Source: Verrucomicrobiaceae bacterium (GTDB taxonomy: Bacteria; Verrucomicrobiota; Verrucomicrobiia; Verrucomicrobiales; Verrucomicrobiaceae). From it: a stretch of 64,000 bases of DNA. Made by a program: the position numbers and the translations under genes. The notes under the pieces are model-generated. The model searched no databases. It saw nothing but the letters and a program-made list of their open reading frames with translations, and was not told the DNA's origin. The stretch's first letter is position 1; each line of letters opens with the position of its first letter. The stretch is taken from contig JAIBCL010000017.1 in assembly GCA_019694165.1 (NCBI GenBank), positions 1 through 64,000 of the forward strand, given 5' to 3'. This document shows positions 34,937 to 43,814 of the stretch, piece after piece.

Positions 34937-36415
34937 TCATTCACCTTGGTTTTTCCAAAACTGCCGTGTCGCTCCGGTTGTTGTCTTCCCTCCAAGGCGC
35001 AAAACAGCATCACCCTTTTCCAAGTCCTTCGCTACCATCACTCCAAGAATATCCTTCTGCTCTTTGGGCTTGAGAGTCTGCGGCGAGAAGTGAACACCTG
35101 CGGAAGCGAGTTCGGCAAAATCGACGCCGCTGCTGAGAAACTTGTCGGCATCCTGGCTGGCGAGCCAGAGGGGAAAGCCCCAGGAGCGCCCTTCACGCGC
35201 CAGCTTTTCCAGCAGTTGGGCTTTGCCGTCCTTGGGCAGAATGTTGTGCGCTTCATCAACGAAAAGCACCATCTGTAGAGGCTGGATGCCTTTGCGAACG
35301 GACAGGTTTTTGTTCAGGCGCTCGATGAAGAAGTTCAGCACGAAGGCGACCACAAGCACACGCGAATCGTTGTCGAGTGGTTTGAGATCAATGATGTTAG
35401 AACGACTGATCCACTCCTCGAAGGGGCGAGCCTTGTCAGCGGTGGCGAAGATGTTTCGGCTTACAAGCTGGCGCAGTACCGAGACAGCAACGCCTTCGGC
35501 TCCGTTGGCTTCGAGTTGCTGGAGCAGTGAAGGAAAATCCGGGCGACGCAGGGATTGGTATGCAGTACAAATCTCATCAGCTTGATTCGGTCCCATTTGA
35601 GGGCCGAAAGCACGGACAAGCGAAGCAATGCGGGAAGCGATGTTCGCCGTCTCGGGGCCGCTCTTGCCTGCGTAGAGCGGGTTCACTGGCAACGGTGCGT
35701 CTATCAGGCGGAGATACTGGGCACCCGTGAGGTCAAAGAACTTCTTCCGGTTCTCAGCCTTTTGCTTGTCGTCAGCGGTGGCTTCTTCAAGCTCGCCTTT
35801 GAGGTCGAAGAAAAGGAAAGACACGCCCTGCCGCGCGAGCTGCGCGAGCAGATCGAGAGCGAGCTGGCTTTTGCCAGAGCCGGGTTGGCCGGAGATGATG
35901 AGCAGGCCATTCTTCGTATTCGGGCCGTTCATGCTCCACGGCTCAGCATCGGTGAGGAGCTTGAGCTTTACCTCGCGATCTACCACGGTGAGCATCTTAC
36001 CTTTGCCGCCGGCAGTGGAGACGAGGTTCACAGGCATTTGAAGCTCCGTGTTCTGCGCGCCGCGCAGCAAGTCGGCCACAAACTTGGCCTGATCGCGTCC
36101 GCTGGCTTCCCATAGGTCCGCCATTCTCATGCAGCCGAATTCAAACATGCGTCGGAATTCCCGCTGAAAGGCGGTTTCATCGAGCGTCTTCCCCGCCCGG
36201 AAACGAATGGAGGCACGGAAGACTTCCTCTAGCGGCCCAACTAACGCATCCCAACTGATGTCCTTGCCATTGCCAGCGGGTGGCTTGTAGTCAGCGGGCA
36301 CACCTTCGGCCAACGCGAGACTCACGGCAGCACGCCCCAGCACCGCCTTGGTCTTAGCACCCACGCGGGGATACACTTCTTCGATGAACTTCTCGGCGGA
36401 CAGGCTCGGGGTCAT
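34937..36415 (-). CDS. dndE: DndE domain fused to HerA/VirD4-like ATPase
   Basis: Residues 1-105 resemble DndE, the small DNA-nick-binding subunit of the phosphorothioation complex (KTKAVLGRAAVSLALAEG... GKDISWDALVG), which is normally a protein of about 110-120 aa alone. Here it continues into a P-loop ATPase: Walker A GQPGSGKS (176-183), FLFFDLKGELEEA (about 200), Walker B LFVDEAHNIL (384-393), and a HerA/FtsK-type C-terminus (REGRSWGFPLWLASQDADKF). It is 492 aa in one intact frame, so a true fusion. It lies between dndD and the MORC-type gene in a tight operon. A HerA-like motor might couple sulfur modification to DNA translocation. Confidence 0.78.
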   Translation of the reverse strand: MTPSLSAEKFIEEVYPRVGAKTKAVLGRAAVSLALAEGVPADYKPPAGNGKDISWDALVGPLEEVFRASIRFRAGKTLDETAFQREFRRMFEFGCMRMADLWEASGRDQAKFVADLLRGAQNTELQMPVNLVSTAGGKGKMLTVVDREVKLKLLTDAEPWSMNGPNTKNGLLIISGQPGSGKSQLALDLLAQLARQGVSFLFFDLKGELEEATADDKQKAENRKKFFDLTGAQYLRLIDAPLPVNPLYAGKSGPETANIASRIASLVRAFGPQMGPNQADEICTAYQSLRRPDFPSLLQQLEANGAEGVAVSVLRQLVSRNIFATADKARPFEEWISRSNIIDLKPLDNDSRVLVVAFVLNFFIERLNKNLSVRKGIQPLQMVLFVDEAHNILPKDGKAQLLEKLAREGRSWGFPLWLASQDADKFLSSGVDFAELASAGVHFSPQTLKPKEQKDILGVMVAKDLEKGDAVLRLGGKTTTGATRQFWKNQGE

Positions 36416-36469
36416 GCAGCAGGGAGGGAAAGAGTGGTGTGCGTAGTTGCGGGGAGAGATCGAGACTGC

Positions 36470-38551
36470 TTAAAGCTTCTTTCCGAAGTATTTGGGTTCC
36501 AGGCGCACCTGGTAATCATCCGTTCCTTCGATGCCCTCGGGCACGAGCGTGTAGCCACGTCCGAACTGATCGCGCACCTTCGCAAACAGGGCACCATCAG
36601 GGTCAATTTCGGCATTTGTGGCAAGCACTATGGACTGATGGCCTTCGTGGCTGAGGTAGAGCTTGTCCAGAACGGCGGCGCGCACCTCGCGGTCCAGGCG
36701 ACCAAGCGGCGTATCCACTACGAGAGGCGGCACCGTCTGTGCGATGCGGCGAAGGGCTTCATTAAAGGCGAGCAACCGAACCTGACGCTGACCCGCCGAT
36801 GGGTTCGCATCATCCCAAAGGATTCGTTCGCCATTGCGGCGAATGAGTTCGCACTGCCACAGATCACCGGTGAACTGCATACCTTTGAATTCATGGCTGC
36901 GCTCAGTAATCTCCAGCCAAAGATCGCCGACCAACTGATTGATCTGCTTGCGCATCTGCTCGGAAGCTCTCTTGCGCATCACGCTGGCGGCATCTCGGAA
37001 AGCGTGAGCGCGTGAAGCAAGGCTACGGCCCCTGGACGCTTGATTCTCGATCTCCTGCCAGCGGCTCTCTTCCACTTTCAGACGCGTCATCTCAGTTTCC
37101 GCAAGAGTCTTCTGAACATCAAGTTCGCTCAACTCACGAGCAATGACCTCAAGTTCAACCTTCAGGTCATTGCGCTTGTCGTGAAGTTCCTTCCCGGCCC
37201 CAATGGCGGCGATGTTCTGCGTTTGCTGGCGAATGTCGTAGTCGAGGTCACGGACATCGGCTTGTAGAAGTTCCAAGTTACGGCACGCAGCTTCGAGGCT
37301 TGAGACCTCAGTCGTTGCAGCGGCAAGGGCCTGTCGCACGGCGAAGTTCGTCTCGGGACGATCACACAGAAAAATCTCAATTCCGTCGATGCCTTCCGGT
37401 GGTGGATTGAAAAGGCTGAGCAAGGCGTGATCAAGCCGCCCGGAATAGTAGGCATGAGTAGGAGGAGCGAGTCGATGCTCGGCATCCGGGTTGTCGAAGA
37501 CATCCGCCTTGATGGAAGGAAGCTTGGGCTCAATCGCGGCTTTACGATCCATCCACTCGCGCTTCCGTTCCTCACCTTCGAGTTGCTGCGTCACCGCAAC
37601 ACGGAGCCCGGCAAGCAAAGTTACCGGAATTGGGCTTTCCCAAGAGGTCTCAAGCTTGTTCTCAATTTCACGCTTTGCAGTGGCCACCTCATCCCGACGG
37701 GACTGATCTCGTTCGAGTTTCTTGGGATCAACCGCGCCGATGGTCTTCAGTTGGTCCTCAATGTCGGCCAACTGCGACTCCGCTTCCTGCTTTTTCTCGA
37801 TCTGGCTGGCGCGTTTCTGTTCGTTGGCTTTGAGTTTTCCCGCGAGACTTTGGATTTGCGCCCCGATCTCCGCTAGCTTTTCCGTCGCTTCGCTTCCGCC
37901 GTCAGCGTTGAGTTGCCGGTTCGTATTTTGGAAGATGCTTCTCAGTTCATCTTCGAGGCGCTCGTAAGCCCAAAGGCCCAAGATCCGGCTGATTGCCTGA
38001 ACGATCTCCGTCTCACCGAGGTTCACGTTCTGGCTTTTCTCGGCATCAAAGAAGAAGAAACGCGCGAGATGCCTCGGAAGGAAGGCGTCACGAAGCCGCT
38101 CGATCATCTTGTCGTCTTCTTCGACTTGGCGGTCATTTGAGCGTTCGGCCCACGACCGCCAATCCGGTGCGGAACTCGCTCGGAAACGAATCTCACGGTG
38201 GAGAGTCAGAATTTGCTCCTTGCCGCTGTCGGCATCGCGCTGACGGATTGCGACACGGAGTTTGCATGTGTCGGCCCCTTCGCGGATGGCACGTCGGTTA
38301 AGCGCTTTCGCGAAACTGAAGCGAGTTGCATCTGAGCCGGATTCCACCTTCCGAAGATCGCCAAGACCCGCTTCACCCACCACCGCTAGATAAAGGGCTC
38401 GAAGGACGTGTGTTTTGCCTGCTCCATTTTTTCCTCCAATCAAAACATGAGGAGAACTGTCGGCAGGTGTGACAAAATCGAAATTCGTAGTCTCGTAAAA
38501 CGGACCAAAGTTGGTAATCGACAGCGAGTCTATCGAGATCAGGTTGGCCAT
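36470..38551 (-). CDS. dndD: DndD-like SMC/RecN-type ATPase
   Basis: The 693-aa protein begins with an SMC-type head (MANLISIDSLSITNFGPF), Walker A GGKNGAGKT (39-47), a long central coiled-coil region (about 200-540, for example RASQIEKKQEAESQLADIE), then the ABC signature-like NPSAGQRQ and Walker B PLVVDTPLGRLD near the C-terminus. Size and architecture match DndD, the ATPase of the phosphorothioation complex that may open or sense DNA structure. It starts 3 bases after the dndC stop. A gap of 54 bases separates it from the DndE fusion. Confidence 0.9.
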   Translation of the reverse strand: MANLISIDSLSITNFGPFYETTNFDFVTPADSSPHVLIGGKNGAGKTHVLRALYLAVVGEAGLGDLRKVESGSDATRFSFAKALNRRAIREGADTCKLRVAIRQRDADSGKEQILTLHREIRFRASSAPDWRSWAERSNDRQVEEDDKMIERLRDAFLPRHLARFFFFDAEKSQNVNLGETEIVQAISRILGLWAYERLEDELRSIFQNTNRQLNADGGSEATEKLAEIGAQIQSLAGKLKANEQKRASQIEKKQEAESQLADIEDQLKTIGAVDPKKLERDQSRRDEVATAKREIENKLETSWESPIPVTLLAGLRVAVTQQLEGEERKREWMDRKAAIEPKLPSIKADVFDNPDAEHRLAPPTHAYYSGRLDHALLSLFNPPPEGIDGIEIFLCDRPETNFAVRQALAAATTEVSSLEAACRNLELLQADVRDLDYDIRQQTQNIAAIGAGKELHDKRNDLKVELEVIARELSELDVQKTLAETEMTRLKVEESRWQEIENQASRGRSLASRAHAFRDAASVMRKRASEQMRKQINQLVGDLWLEITERSHEFKGMQFTGDLWQCELIRRNGERILWDDANPSAGQRQVRLLAFNEALRRIAQTVPPLVVDTPLGRLDREVRAAVLDKLYLSHEGHQSIVLATNAEIDPDGALFAKVRDQFGRGYTLVPEGIEGTDDYQVRLEPKYFGKKL

Positions 38552-38554
38552 GGC

Positions 38555-39841
38555 CTATGCGGTAATCGCCATGTTGGGACTATCCTTCATGTCATCTTGG
38601 AGGATCTTGGTGAGTTCCGCCGGCAGACCATGCGCCCGGTTATTTTCGCTGAACTCCTCCACCTTCGAGACAAGCCGTTGCAACGTGTCGGCTGAAAGTC
38701 CCTTCTCGCCAGCGACCTCAGCTTCGAGCTTGCGGAGACGGGCGGTATTGCGCAGGTCGTGCATAGGAAGTCCTGAGTGAGCGTTTACGATTCTAGCGAC
38801 ACCGCGGCCATCGTCCGGCTCACGGGCAGATTTCCAATACTGCTGAATGAGGAGAAGCTCTTCATCGCTTATGAGCTTCATCTTGGCTGAGTCCTGAAGT
38901 TTAAGCAACTCTTTGAGTAGCATTTTCCTCCCCTTCATGAGAATCGGGCCGTTGCCTTCCGAGCCATTCATGCGTCGGGTATCGCGCCACCCATTGTCGG
39001 GATCTTGTACCTTCAGCAGAAGTTCGCGGAATTCGAGCATCGATTCCATGCGCTCATCTCCATTCGCCATCAGGCCTTCGCTGGCCTTGTCTCGCTCAAC
39101 GACAGTGCAGGTCCAGCAACCGAAGCGCGAATTGCCGCAACTCGGGGTGCTTGTGTCAATATGAATGGGACACTCGCCGCCGCCCGCATCCCGGTAGAGC
39201 CTATAGAGTTCCTGATTGCTGCCGCCCCAGGGCGGATTGTTTTGCAGAAGATACGCCCACACTTGTTCAGTACTGAGATGCTCGATGGGGTTCGATACAT
39301 CCACACGCGGTAGATCGGGATGACGCCGAAGTCCGTTTTTGAGCTCGATGCCTGCCATGGTCTGTGAGCGCGTGGCGCTCTCCGCGCGGCGCGCGCCGAG
39401 ATGGAGAATGGCCTGACCAGTGCGACCCAGTGTCCGCTCGACGAACTGATTCACCGGATCAATTTTCATTCGCTGCGTGCACCACCGAAAATGACGATTC
39501 GGCGGCGGATAACCGCGTCCGATGAGATTGACCCAGAAGGATTCGCCAGGAGGCGGTTTGAGCAGATGAACTTCTGTGTTCAATCCGACGCGCTGTGAAA
39601 ACTGGCGCATCTTCTCGAGAGTGCCTTCGATCATGCCAACAATGGCAGGGATTTCAACACGGGTGTCCGTACAGAGGACGGAGATGGGCTTGATGCGCTG
39701 CTCCGATGGTATGGCACTGACGACCTCGAAAATCAGCCCCGCCACCATCGTCGAGTCCTTCCCGCCACTGAAGCCCACAAGCCATGGTCTTGGATCGGAT
39801 TTGTAGAGGTCGAGTATGGAGTCTTTGATTTCTGAAAACAC
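38555..39841 (-). CDS. dndC: DndC-like PP-loop sulfurtransferase
   Basis: The 428-aa protein has the PAPS-reductase/ATP-pyrophosphatase P-loop SGGKDST (25-31), then CTDTRVEIP (57-), RWCTQRMKI with C121, and a cysteine cluster CGNSRFGCWTC (C235, C242, C245), the ligands of the iron-sulfur cluster in DndC. It adenylates the DNA backbone and hands over sulfur received from DndA. It begins with GTG; no earlier ATG is available. It is the first gene of the five-gene operon dndC-dndD-dndE/herA-MORC-methyltransferase. No dndB repressor gene precedes it. Confidence 0.92.
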   Translation of the reverse strand: MFSEIKDSILDLYKSDPRPWLVGFSGGKDSTMVAGLIFEVVSAIPSEQRIKPISVLCTDTRVEIPAIVGMIEGTLEKMRQFSQRVGLNTEVHLLKPPPGESFWVNLIGRGYPPPNRHFRWCTQRMKIDPVNQFVERTLGRTGQAILHLGARRAESATRSQTMAGIELKNGLRRHPDLPRVDVSNPIEHLSTEQVWAYLLQNNPPWGGSNQELYRLYRDAGGGECPIHIDTSTPSCGNSRFGCWTCTVVERDKASEGLMANGDERMESMLEFRELLLKVQDPDNGWRDTRRMNGSEGNGPILMKGRKMLLKELLKLQDSAKMKLISDEELLLIQQYWKSAREPDDGRGVARIVNAHSGLPMHDLRNTARLRKLEAEVAGEKGLSADTLQRLVSKVEEFSENNRAHGLPAELTKILQDDMKDSPNMAITA

Positions 39842-40200
39842 AATTTTTAGAAGCTAAAACAGTATTCTTTGGGGCGGAGTGCCGCCCTTACTAGCACGTT
39901 CGGACCTCCTGAAGAAACTAAATTCTTCCGCAAATGAGACCAAGGAAATGTGTGCGGATTTAGGCGCTAGCATCTTCCTTTCACTCAACCGCTAAAGCCA
40001 TTCGGGGCTCGTCGTTTTCATCCACTCCTGATTCGTTTCTCATTCGGGATTTTGGGAACGTAGCATCCGCGCGGGGCAGTCAATACCCGGCCCGCTCCAT
40101 TCGCTTCGCTCCCGTGTTGGGCATGACAACACCCCGCTTCTCCGGCTGCTTTTCACGCTCCCAATCCCCTTCGGGGAGAAACCAAAACAAGGAGTATCAA
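39842..40200. promoter_or_regulatory. Dnd promoter region and shared leader element
   Basis: This 359-base gap has no gene. The part next to dndC is AT-rich (GCTTCTAAAAATTGTG) and should hold its promoter. The segment 40086-40127 (CCCGGCCCGCTCCATTCGCT... to ...GGGCATGAC) recurs nearly exactly at 43267-43311, each time upstream of a small plus-strand gene with a strong ribosome binding site. AAGGAG precedes the 40201 start. Confidence 0.55.
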
Positions 40201-40452
40201 ATGAAAAAACAACCGGCACATCAAATCATCATTGGTGGCTACAAGGCCACCATTACCAAAAGAAATGGCGGCTCCCGAATACCGCGACACTACGCCGTTT
40301 TCACTCGCACTGGCTGCCCACGAAGCGCCAAAGCGCATTCAAAAAGCGACTTCGATGCCAACGACATCCCCCGCCTCTTCGAAATCATGAGCCTCGCTCA
40401 TGCATGGATGTGGGATGCCGACAGGAGGGCACTTAAAGAGTTCTGCAAATGA
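40201..40452 (+). CDS. Small basic hypothetical protein (83 aa)
   Basis: AAGGAG lies 7 bases before the ATG, a strong ribosome binding site by the standards of this window. The protein is basic, opening KKQPAHQIIIGGYKATITK with a beta-strand character and ending in a helix (FEIMSLAHAWMWDADRRALKEF). No family recognised. It is preceded by the leader shared with the DUF6876 gene and followed by a long hairpin, so it appears to be an independent transcription unit. Confidence 0.6.
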   Translation: MKKQPAHQIIIGGYKATITKRNGGSRIPRHYAVFTRTGCPRSAKAHSKSDFDANDIPRLFEIMSLAHAWMWDADRRALKEFCK

Positions 40453-40459
40453 GCTACAG

Positions 40460-40499
40460 GCCCGGTCATTCACCGCATCAGCTGCGGTGAATGGCGGGC
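40460..40499 (+). terminator. Long hairpin after the 83-aa gene
   Basis: Outer arms GCCCG/CGGGC and inner arms CATTCACCGCA (40467-40477)/TGCGGTGAATG (40483-40493) with loop TCAGC give about 16 paired bases. Only ATTCTCT follows, a weak U tract. It begins 7 bases after the stop codon. A terminator or mRNA-stabilising structure is likely. Confidence 0.65.
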
Positions 40500-40605
40500 A
40501 TTCTCTCCGCAATCAACTTTCTACATCTTGACTGAGTAATAAACACTGGATTTATTGCTCACAATTCCATACAATGGTGAGGCATAAACAATGGAGCTTT
40601 GAATC

Positions 40606-41730
40606 ATGCCCACTGAAATCACTTGGAATTGGCAGCAGAAAGACTGGCCGATTTTCCGCTACGACGCGACCAAACTCGCCCCGCTTGAAGCCGAATTCTT
40701 GAGGCAGGCCGGCATGTTCTCGGGCGCGATCAAGCATGTCGAAAACGACGACCAGCAACAGCTCATCGTTGAACTCATCAGCGATGAAGCCTTCCACACA
40801 TCCGAGATCGAGGGAGAGATTCTGAACCGCGACAGCCTCCAGTCTTCCATTCGCCGGAATTTCGGACTCACCACCGACAATCGAAAAATCCCACCAGCAG
40901 AGCATGGCATCGCCCAGATGATGGTGGAACTCTACCGCAAGTTCGACACTCCTCTGTCGCACGAGCTTCTGTTTCACTGGCATGAAATGCTGATGAACGG
41001 CAGACGCGACCTGATCGACATCGGACGCTACCGCACCGACGAACACGCAATGCAGGTTGTCTCCGGGCGGCTCGACTCGCCGAAGGTTCACTTTGAAGCG
41101 CCTCCATCGAAAGTGGTTTCCAAAGAGATGAACCACTTTATTCAATGGTTCAGTCGCACTGCTCCCGATGGCGATTCGCCACTCCCCATTCTGACCCGTG
41201 CCGGCGTCGCTCATCTCTACTTTGTCTGCATCCACCCCTTCGAGGACGGCAACGGTCGAATCGGCCGCGCCATCGCCGAGAAGACCATTTCCGAGGGGTT
41301 GCGACAACCCACTCTGATCTCGCTCTCGCTCACAATCAATCGTGGACGAAAGGCCTACTACGAGATGCTGGAGGGCAGCAACAAGCAGAACGAAATCACC
41401 GAATGGCTGGTTTATTTTGCCAAGACCATTCTCGATGCGCAATCACACGCGCAGCAAATGCTCGATTTCTTGATCGCCAAAACCAAGTTTTACGACCGCA
41501 TTCGAGGCCAGTTGAACGAGCGTCAGGACAAAGTCATCGCACGAATGATGCGCGAGGGACCACAAGGCTTTGAGGGCGGAATGAGCGCTGAGAAATACAT
41601 TCGCCTGACCGGAACCTCCCGTGCCACCGCCACCCGAGATCTCCAGGATTTGGTGGAGAAAAAGGCGCTTGTCCAAACCGGCACCCTCAAGAGCACCCGC
41701 TACCACTTGAATATCGAATTGAAGTCCTAG
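40606..41730 (+). CDS. Fic/DOC-family protein (AMPylase-type)
   Basis: The 374-aa protein has the full Fic motif HPFEDGNGRIGR (210-221), with catalytic His and phosphate-binding loop, so it should transfer AMP or a related group onto a protein. The upstream helix carries TSEIEGE (65-71), matching the [S/T]xxxE[G/N] inhibitory motif that blocks ATP positioning; this is therefore a self-inhibited class II enzyme needing no separate antitoxin. A winged-helix-like region closes the C-terminus (LTGTSRATATRDLQDLVEKK). GGAG lies about 9 bases before the ATG. Target unknown; a defence or stress role is plausible in this island. Confidence 0.93.
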   Translation: MPTEITWNWQQKDWPIFRYDATKLAPLEAEFLRQAGMFSGAIKHVENDDQQQLIVELISDEAFHTSEIEGEILNRDSLQSSIRRNFGLTTDNRKIPPAEHGIAQMMVELYRKFDTPLSHELLFHWHEMLMNGRRDLIDIGRYRTDEHAMQVVSGRLDSPKVHFEAPPSKVVSKEMNHFIQWFSRTAPDGDSPLPILTRAGVAHLYFVCIHPFEDGNGRIGRAIAEKTISEGLRQPTLISLSLTINRGRKAYYEMLEGSNKQNEITEWLVYFAKTILDAQSHAQQMLDFLIAKTKFYDRIRGQLNERQDKVIARMMREGPQGFEGGMSAEKYIRLTGTSRATATRDLQDLVEKKALVQTGTLKSTRYHLNIELKS

Positions 41731-41811
41731 TCGGCCTGTCTTGTTCCACCTTTGGCGTGGTTTTCTCTCTGTTGACTCGACAAAAAGCAAGAATCAGCGG
41801 GCATCGCCCAA

Positions 41812-42978
41812 CTACAATATCTCTCGAAAGAGTGCGGGATGCGTTTCCATCGCACGATTCAGTTTTTCCATCTCCATCTTGAAGCGCTCAAAATCAGGCT
41901 CGCCGAATGTAACCGTCAGCTTCAAGACACCCGTCGGATCATTGCCATTTTCAAACGGCTTCAAAAACTGCTCTGGAAATTGCTCGAACTCCTTCAGCGG
42001 TACTTCAGCAATTCCTTTCAGCGCGTCCCGTGCCGCCTCCATGATCTCTGGCGGGCGCATGGCGTGAAGCCGTTCTTCGCAATCAATCAGATTGTTGAAA
42101 AGGTCGATCAGTCCGTCCACCGCCGTCTTGATCTCTGAAGCATTTCCCGGTTTACCAAGAGGCCCCATGCTCTCTTGAAGAGAAATTGCGAATTGTTTAC
42201 GCATCGCCTCAGCGATCGCCAAGACATCCGCGAACAAATCTTGGATGTCTTCAATGAATTGCTTTCCACGCATCCGCTCGCCGCGAATATGCACGAAGCC
42301 ACCCGCCAATCTGTCATATCTCAACCTCACACTTTTCAGCTTCGTCCTGACAAGCTCTGCTATCAGGAAAAACTCCCAGTATTTGGGTTTCTCTCTTGCG
42401 ATTCGTTCTGCTTCCCTGCTCTCGCTGCCAAACTCCGCAAGAGGATCAAGTGTTCCCGCACTTGATCGATCTAGGAGATCGCGAAGCAGGTTCGATAGTT
42501 GAACACTCAACACGGTCTTGATTTCATCTGTTCTATCAAACTCGAAAATCCACCTTCCTTCGCCTCGCAGCCTCTCGACAAATTCAAACACCTCCGGCCC
42601 ATCAACATCCCGCGTAAACTGCCAGTTGGCACTATTCTTCCAGTGGGGAAGCAGAGTCATGACCGACTTCCGCACAAAAACAAAAACTGGTAGCCCTGCT
42701 GCTACCGCTTCCTCAAATTCCAGGTTCACAATCGGCTTACCCGAATGCACATCAAGCGTTCCTCTGCTGCCTCCGACTATTAGCACCAGAACATCGGTTT
42801 TCTCTTTCACGTTTCGCCTGCAATTTGCGATGGCTGACTCGGAAGGGTTTACCGGAAACGATGCGTATTCACTCAGAACTGGTTCGTGTCCCAGAGAAAG
42901 AATCAGTTCTCGTAGGTTTTCGCGCACCGGTCCGAGATCATAGCATGTGGAACTGACAAAAATTCGAGTTCTGTTCAT
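41812..42978 (-). CDS. DUF4062 (TIR-like) domain protein
   Basis: The 388-aa protein opens RIFVSSTCYDLGPVRENL, the hallmark of DUF4062, followed by DVLVLIVGGSRG and SGKPIVNLEFEEAVAAGLPVFVFVRK, the strands of this TIR-like/deoxyribosyltransferase-related fold (residues 1-110). The remainder is helical, without a recognised catalytic domain. DUF4062 proteins are frequent in bacterial conflict and NLR-like systems, so an effector or sensor role is reasonable but inferred. It converges on the Fic gene. Confidence 0.85.
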   Translation of the reverse strand: MNRTRIFVSSTCYDLGPVRENLRELILSLGHEPVLSEYASFPVNPSESAIANCRRNVKEKTDVLVLIVGGSRGTLDVHSGKPIVNLEFEEAVAAGLPVFVFVRKSVMTLLPHWKNSANWQFTRDVDGPEVFEFVERLRGEGRWIFEFDRTDEIKTVLSVQLSNLLRDLLDRSSAGTLDPLAEFGSESREAERIAREKPKYWEFFLIAELVRTKLKSVRLRYDRLAGGFVHIRGERMRGKQFIEDIQDLFADVLAIAEAMRKQFAISLQESMGPLGKPGNASEIKTAVDGLIDLFNNLIDCEERLHAMRPPEIMEAARDALKGIAEVPLKEFEQFPEQFLKPFENGNDPTGVLKLTVTFGEPDFERFKMEMEKLNRAMETHPALFREIL

Positions 42979-43383
42979 TCACAGTTTAGATTGCCTTGCA
43001 GATCAGTTTCCCGGTTTCCAGGCTTTCACAAGGGAAAAGCCTTTCCCTCGCCGCGACGATGTGGGCGGCTACCCATTCCAACGGGAGGTGTCCCGTAACG
43101 CCCTCGACTGCGCTCCTCGCCATCTCTTGCTTGTAGGGTTCTGCCTGCCTGATTGTTCAGTCCCGTTCACTGTCCCGCATCAGATCGTGATTTTGCGACG
43201 CTCCTAGTTTTAACCCCACTCTGCGGAGATGGCTCGGTTATGGCGGAAGCCGTCTGCCCGTCAACCCCCGGCCCGCTCCATTCGCTAGCGCTCCCGTGTT
43301 GGGGGCATGACTGACAGCCTCATGGCCTCCGCCTTTGCACCGTCGCCCCGCAGTGGGGTGTAAACACAAACTAGGAGAAAACT
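42979..43383. promoter_or_regulatory. Intergenic region with repeat fragment and shared leader
   Basis: These 405 bases have no gene. 43027-43102 is a diverged copy of the start of the 470-bp repeat (shared AAGCCTTTCCCTCGCCGC and CGGGAGGTGTCCCGTAACGC). 43267-43311 is the second copy of the leader found at 40086-40127. CTAGGAG precedes the downstream start. Confidence 0.65.
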
Positions 43384-43746
43384 ATGACGCAAAAAACACT
43401 CACAAAAGCAGACCTCAGCCAGTTCACAGGCACGGAACAATGGCATCGCCACGGCATCGCACGAAACGTGCTCTATACTGATGGCGCTCAATACGTCGCT
43501 GAAAGCGCCGGAGCCTACTGGCTGCTCGATGAAATCGCGTTTGCTCAATCCATCCGCGATGTCGCAGCCGAGGCATTCCAAGTCTGGAGGCTCAAAGTCA
43601 ATCCCGGCCATTCCGCCACCCTCACTTGTGATGACGGCAACTCGCAGATTCGCTTCTCAAGACACATTGAGTACACGGACTTTCCTCTCGAAGAAATCGC
43701 CTTCTACTTCGCTGACAACATCATCTTGCTGCCAAGCGAATATTAG
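43384..43746 (+). CDS. DUF6876-type small protein
   Basis: The 120-aa protein begins TKADLSQFTGTEQWHRHG, continues YTDGAQYVAESAGAYWLLDE, then VWRLKVN and FPLEEIAFYFADNIILLPSEY at the C-terminus, matching the DUF6876 family found on plasmids and mobile elements. Function is unknown. AGGAG is 8 bases before the ATG and a strong terminator follows, so it is a stand-alone unit. It shares its leader with the 83-aa gene at 40201. Confidence 0.8.
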   Translation: MTQKTLTKADLSQFTGTEQWHRHGIARNVLYTDGAQYVAESAGAYWLLDEIAFAQSIRDVAAEAFQVWRLKVNPGHSATLTCDDGNSQIRFSRHIEYTDFPLEEIAFYFADNIILLPSEY

Positions 43747-43758
43747 CCTGGCACCATG

Positions 43759-43790
43759 CCCGCCCAAGATGTTCTTGGGCGGGTTTCCTT
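43759..43790 (+). terminator. Intrinsic terminator after the DUF6876 gene
   Basis: CCCGCCCAAGA (43759-43769), loop TGT, TCTTGGGCGGG (43773-43783), then TTTCCTT. The stem is 11 bp and perfect, 12 bases after the stop codon. Confidence 0.88.
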
Positions 43791-43814
43791 CACTCCTCTT
43801 TTATTGAAAGCACC

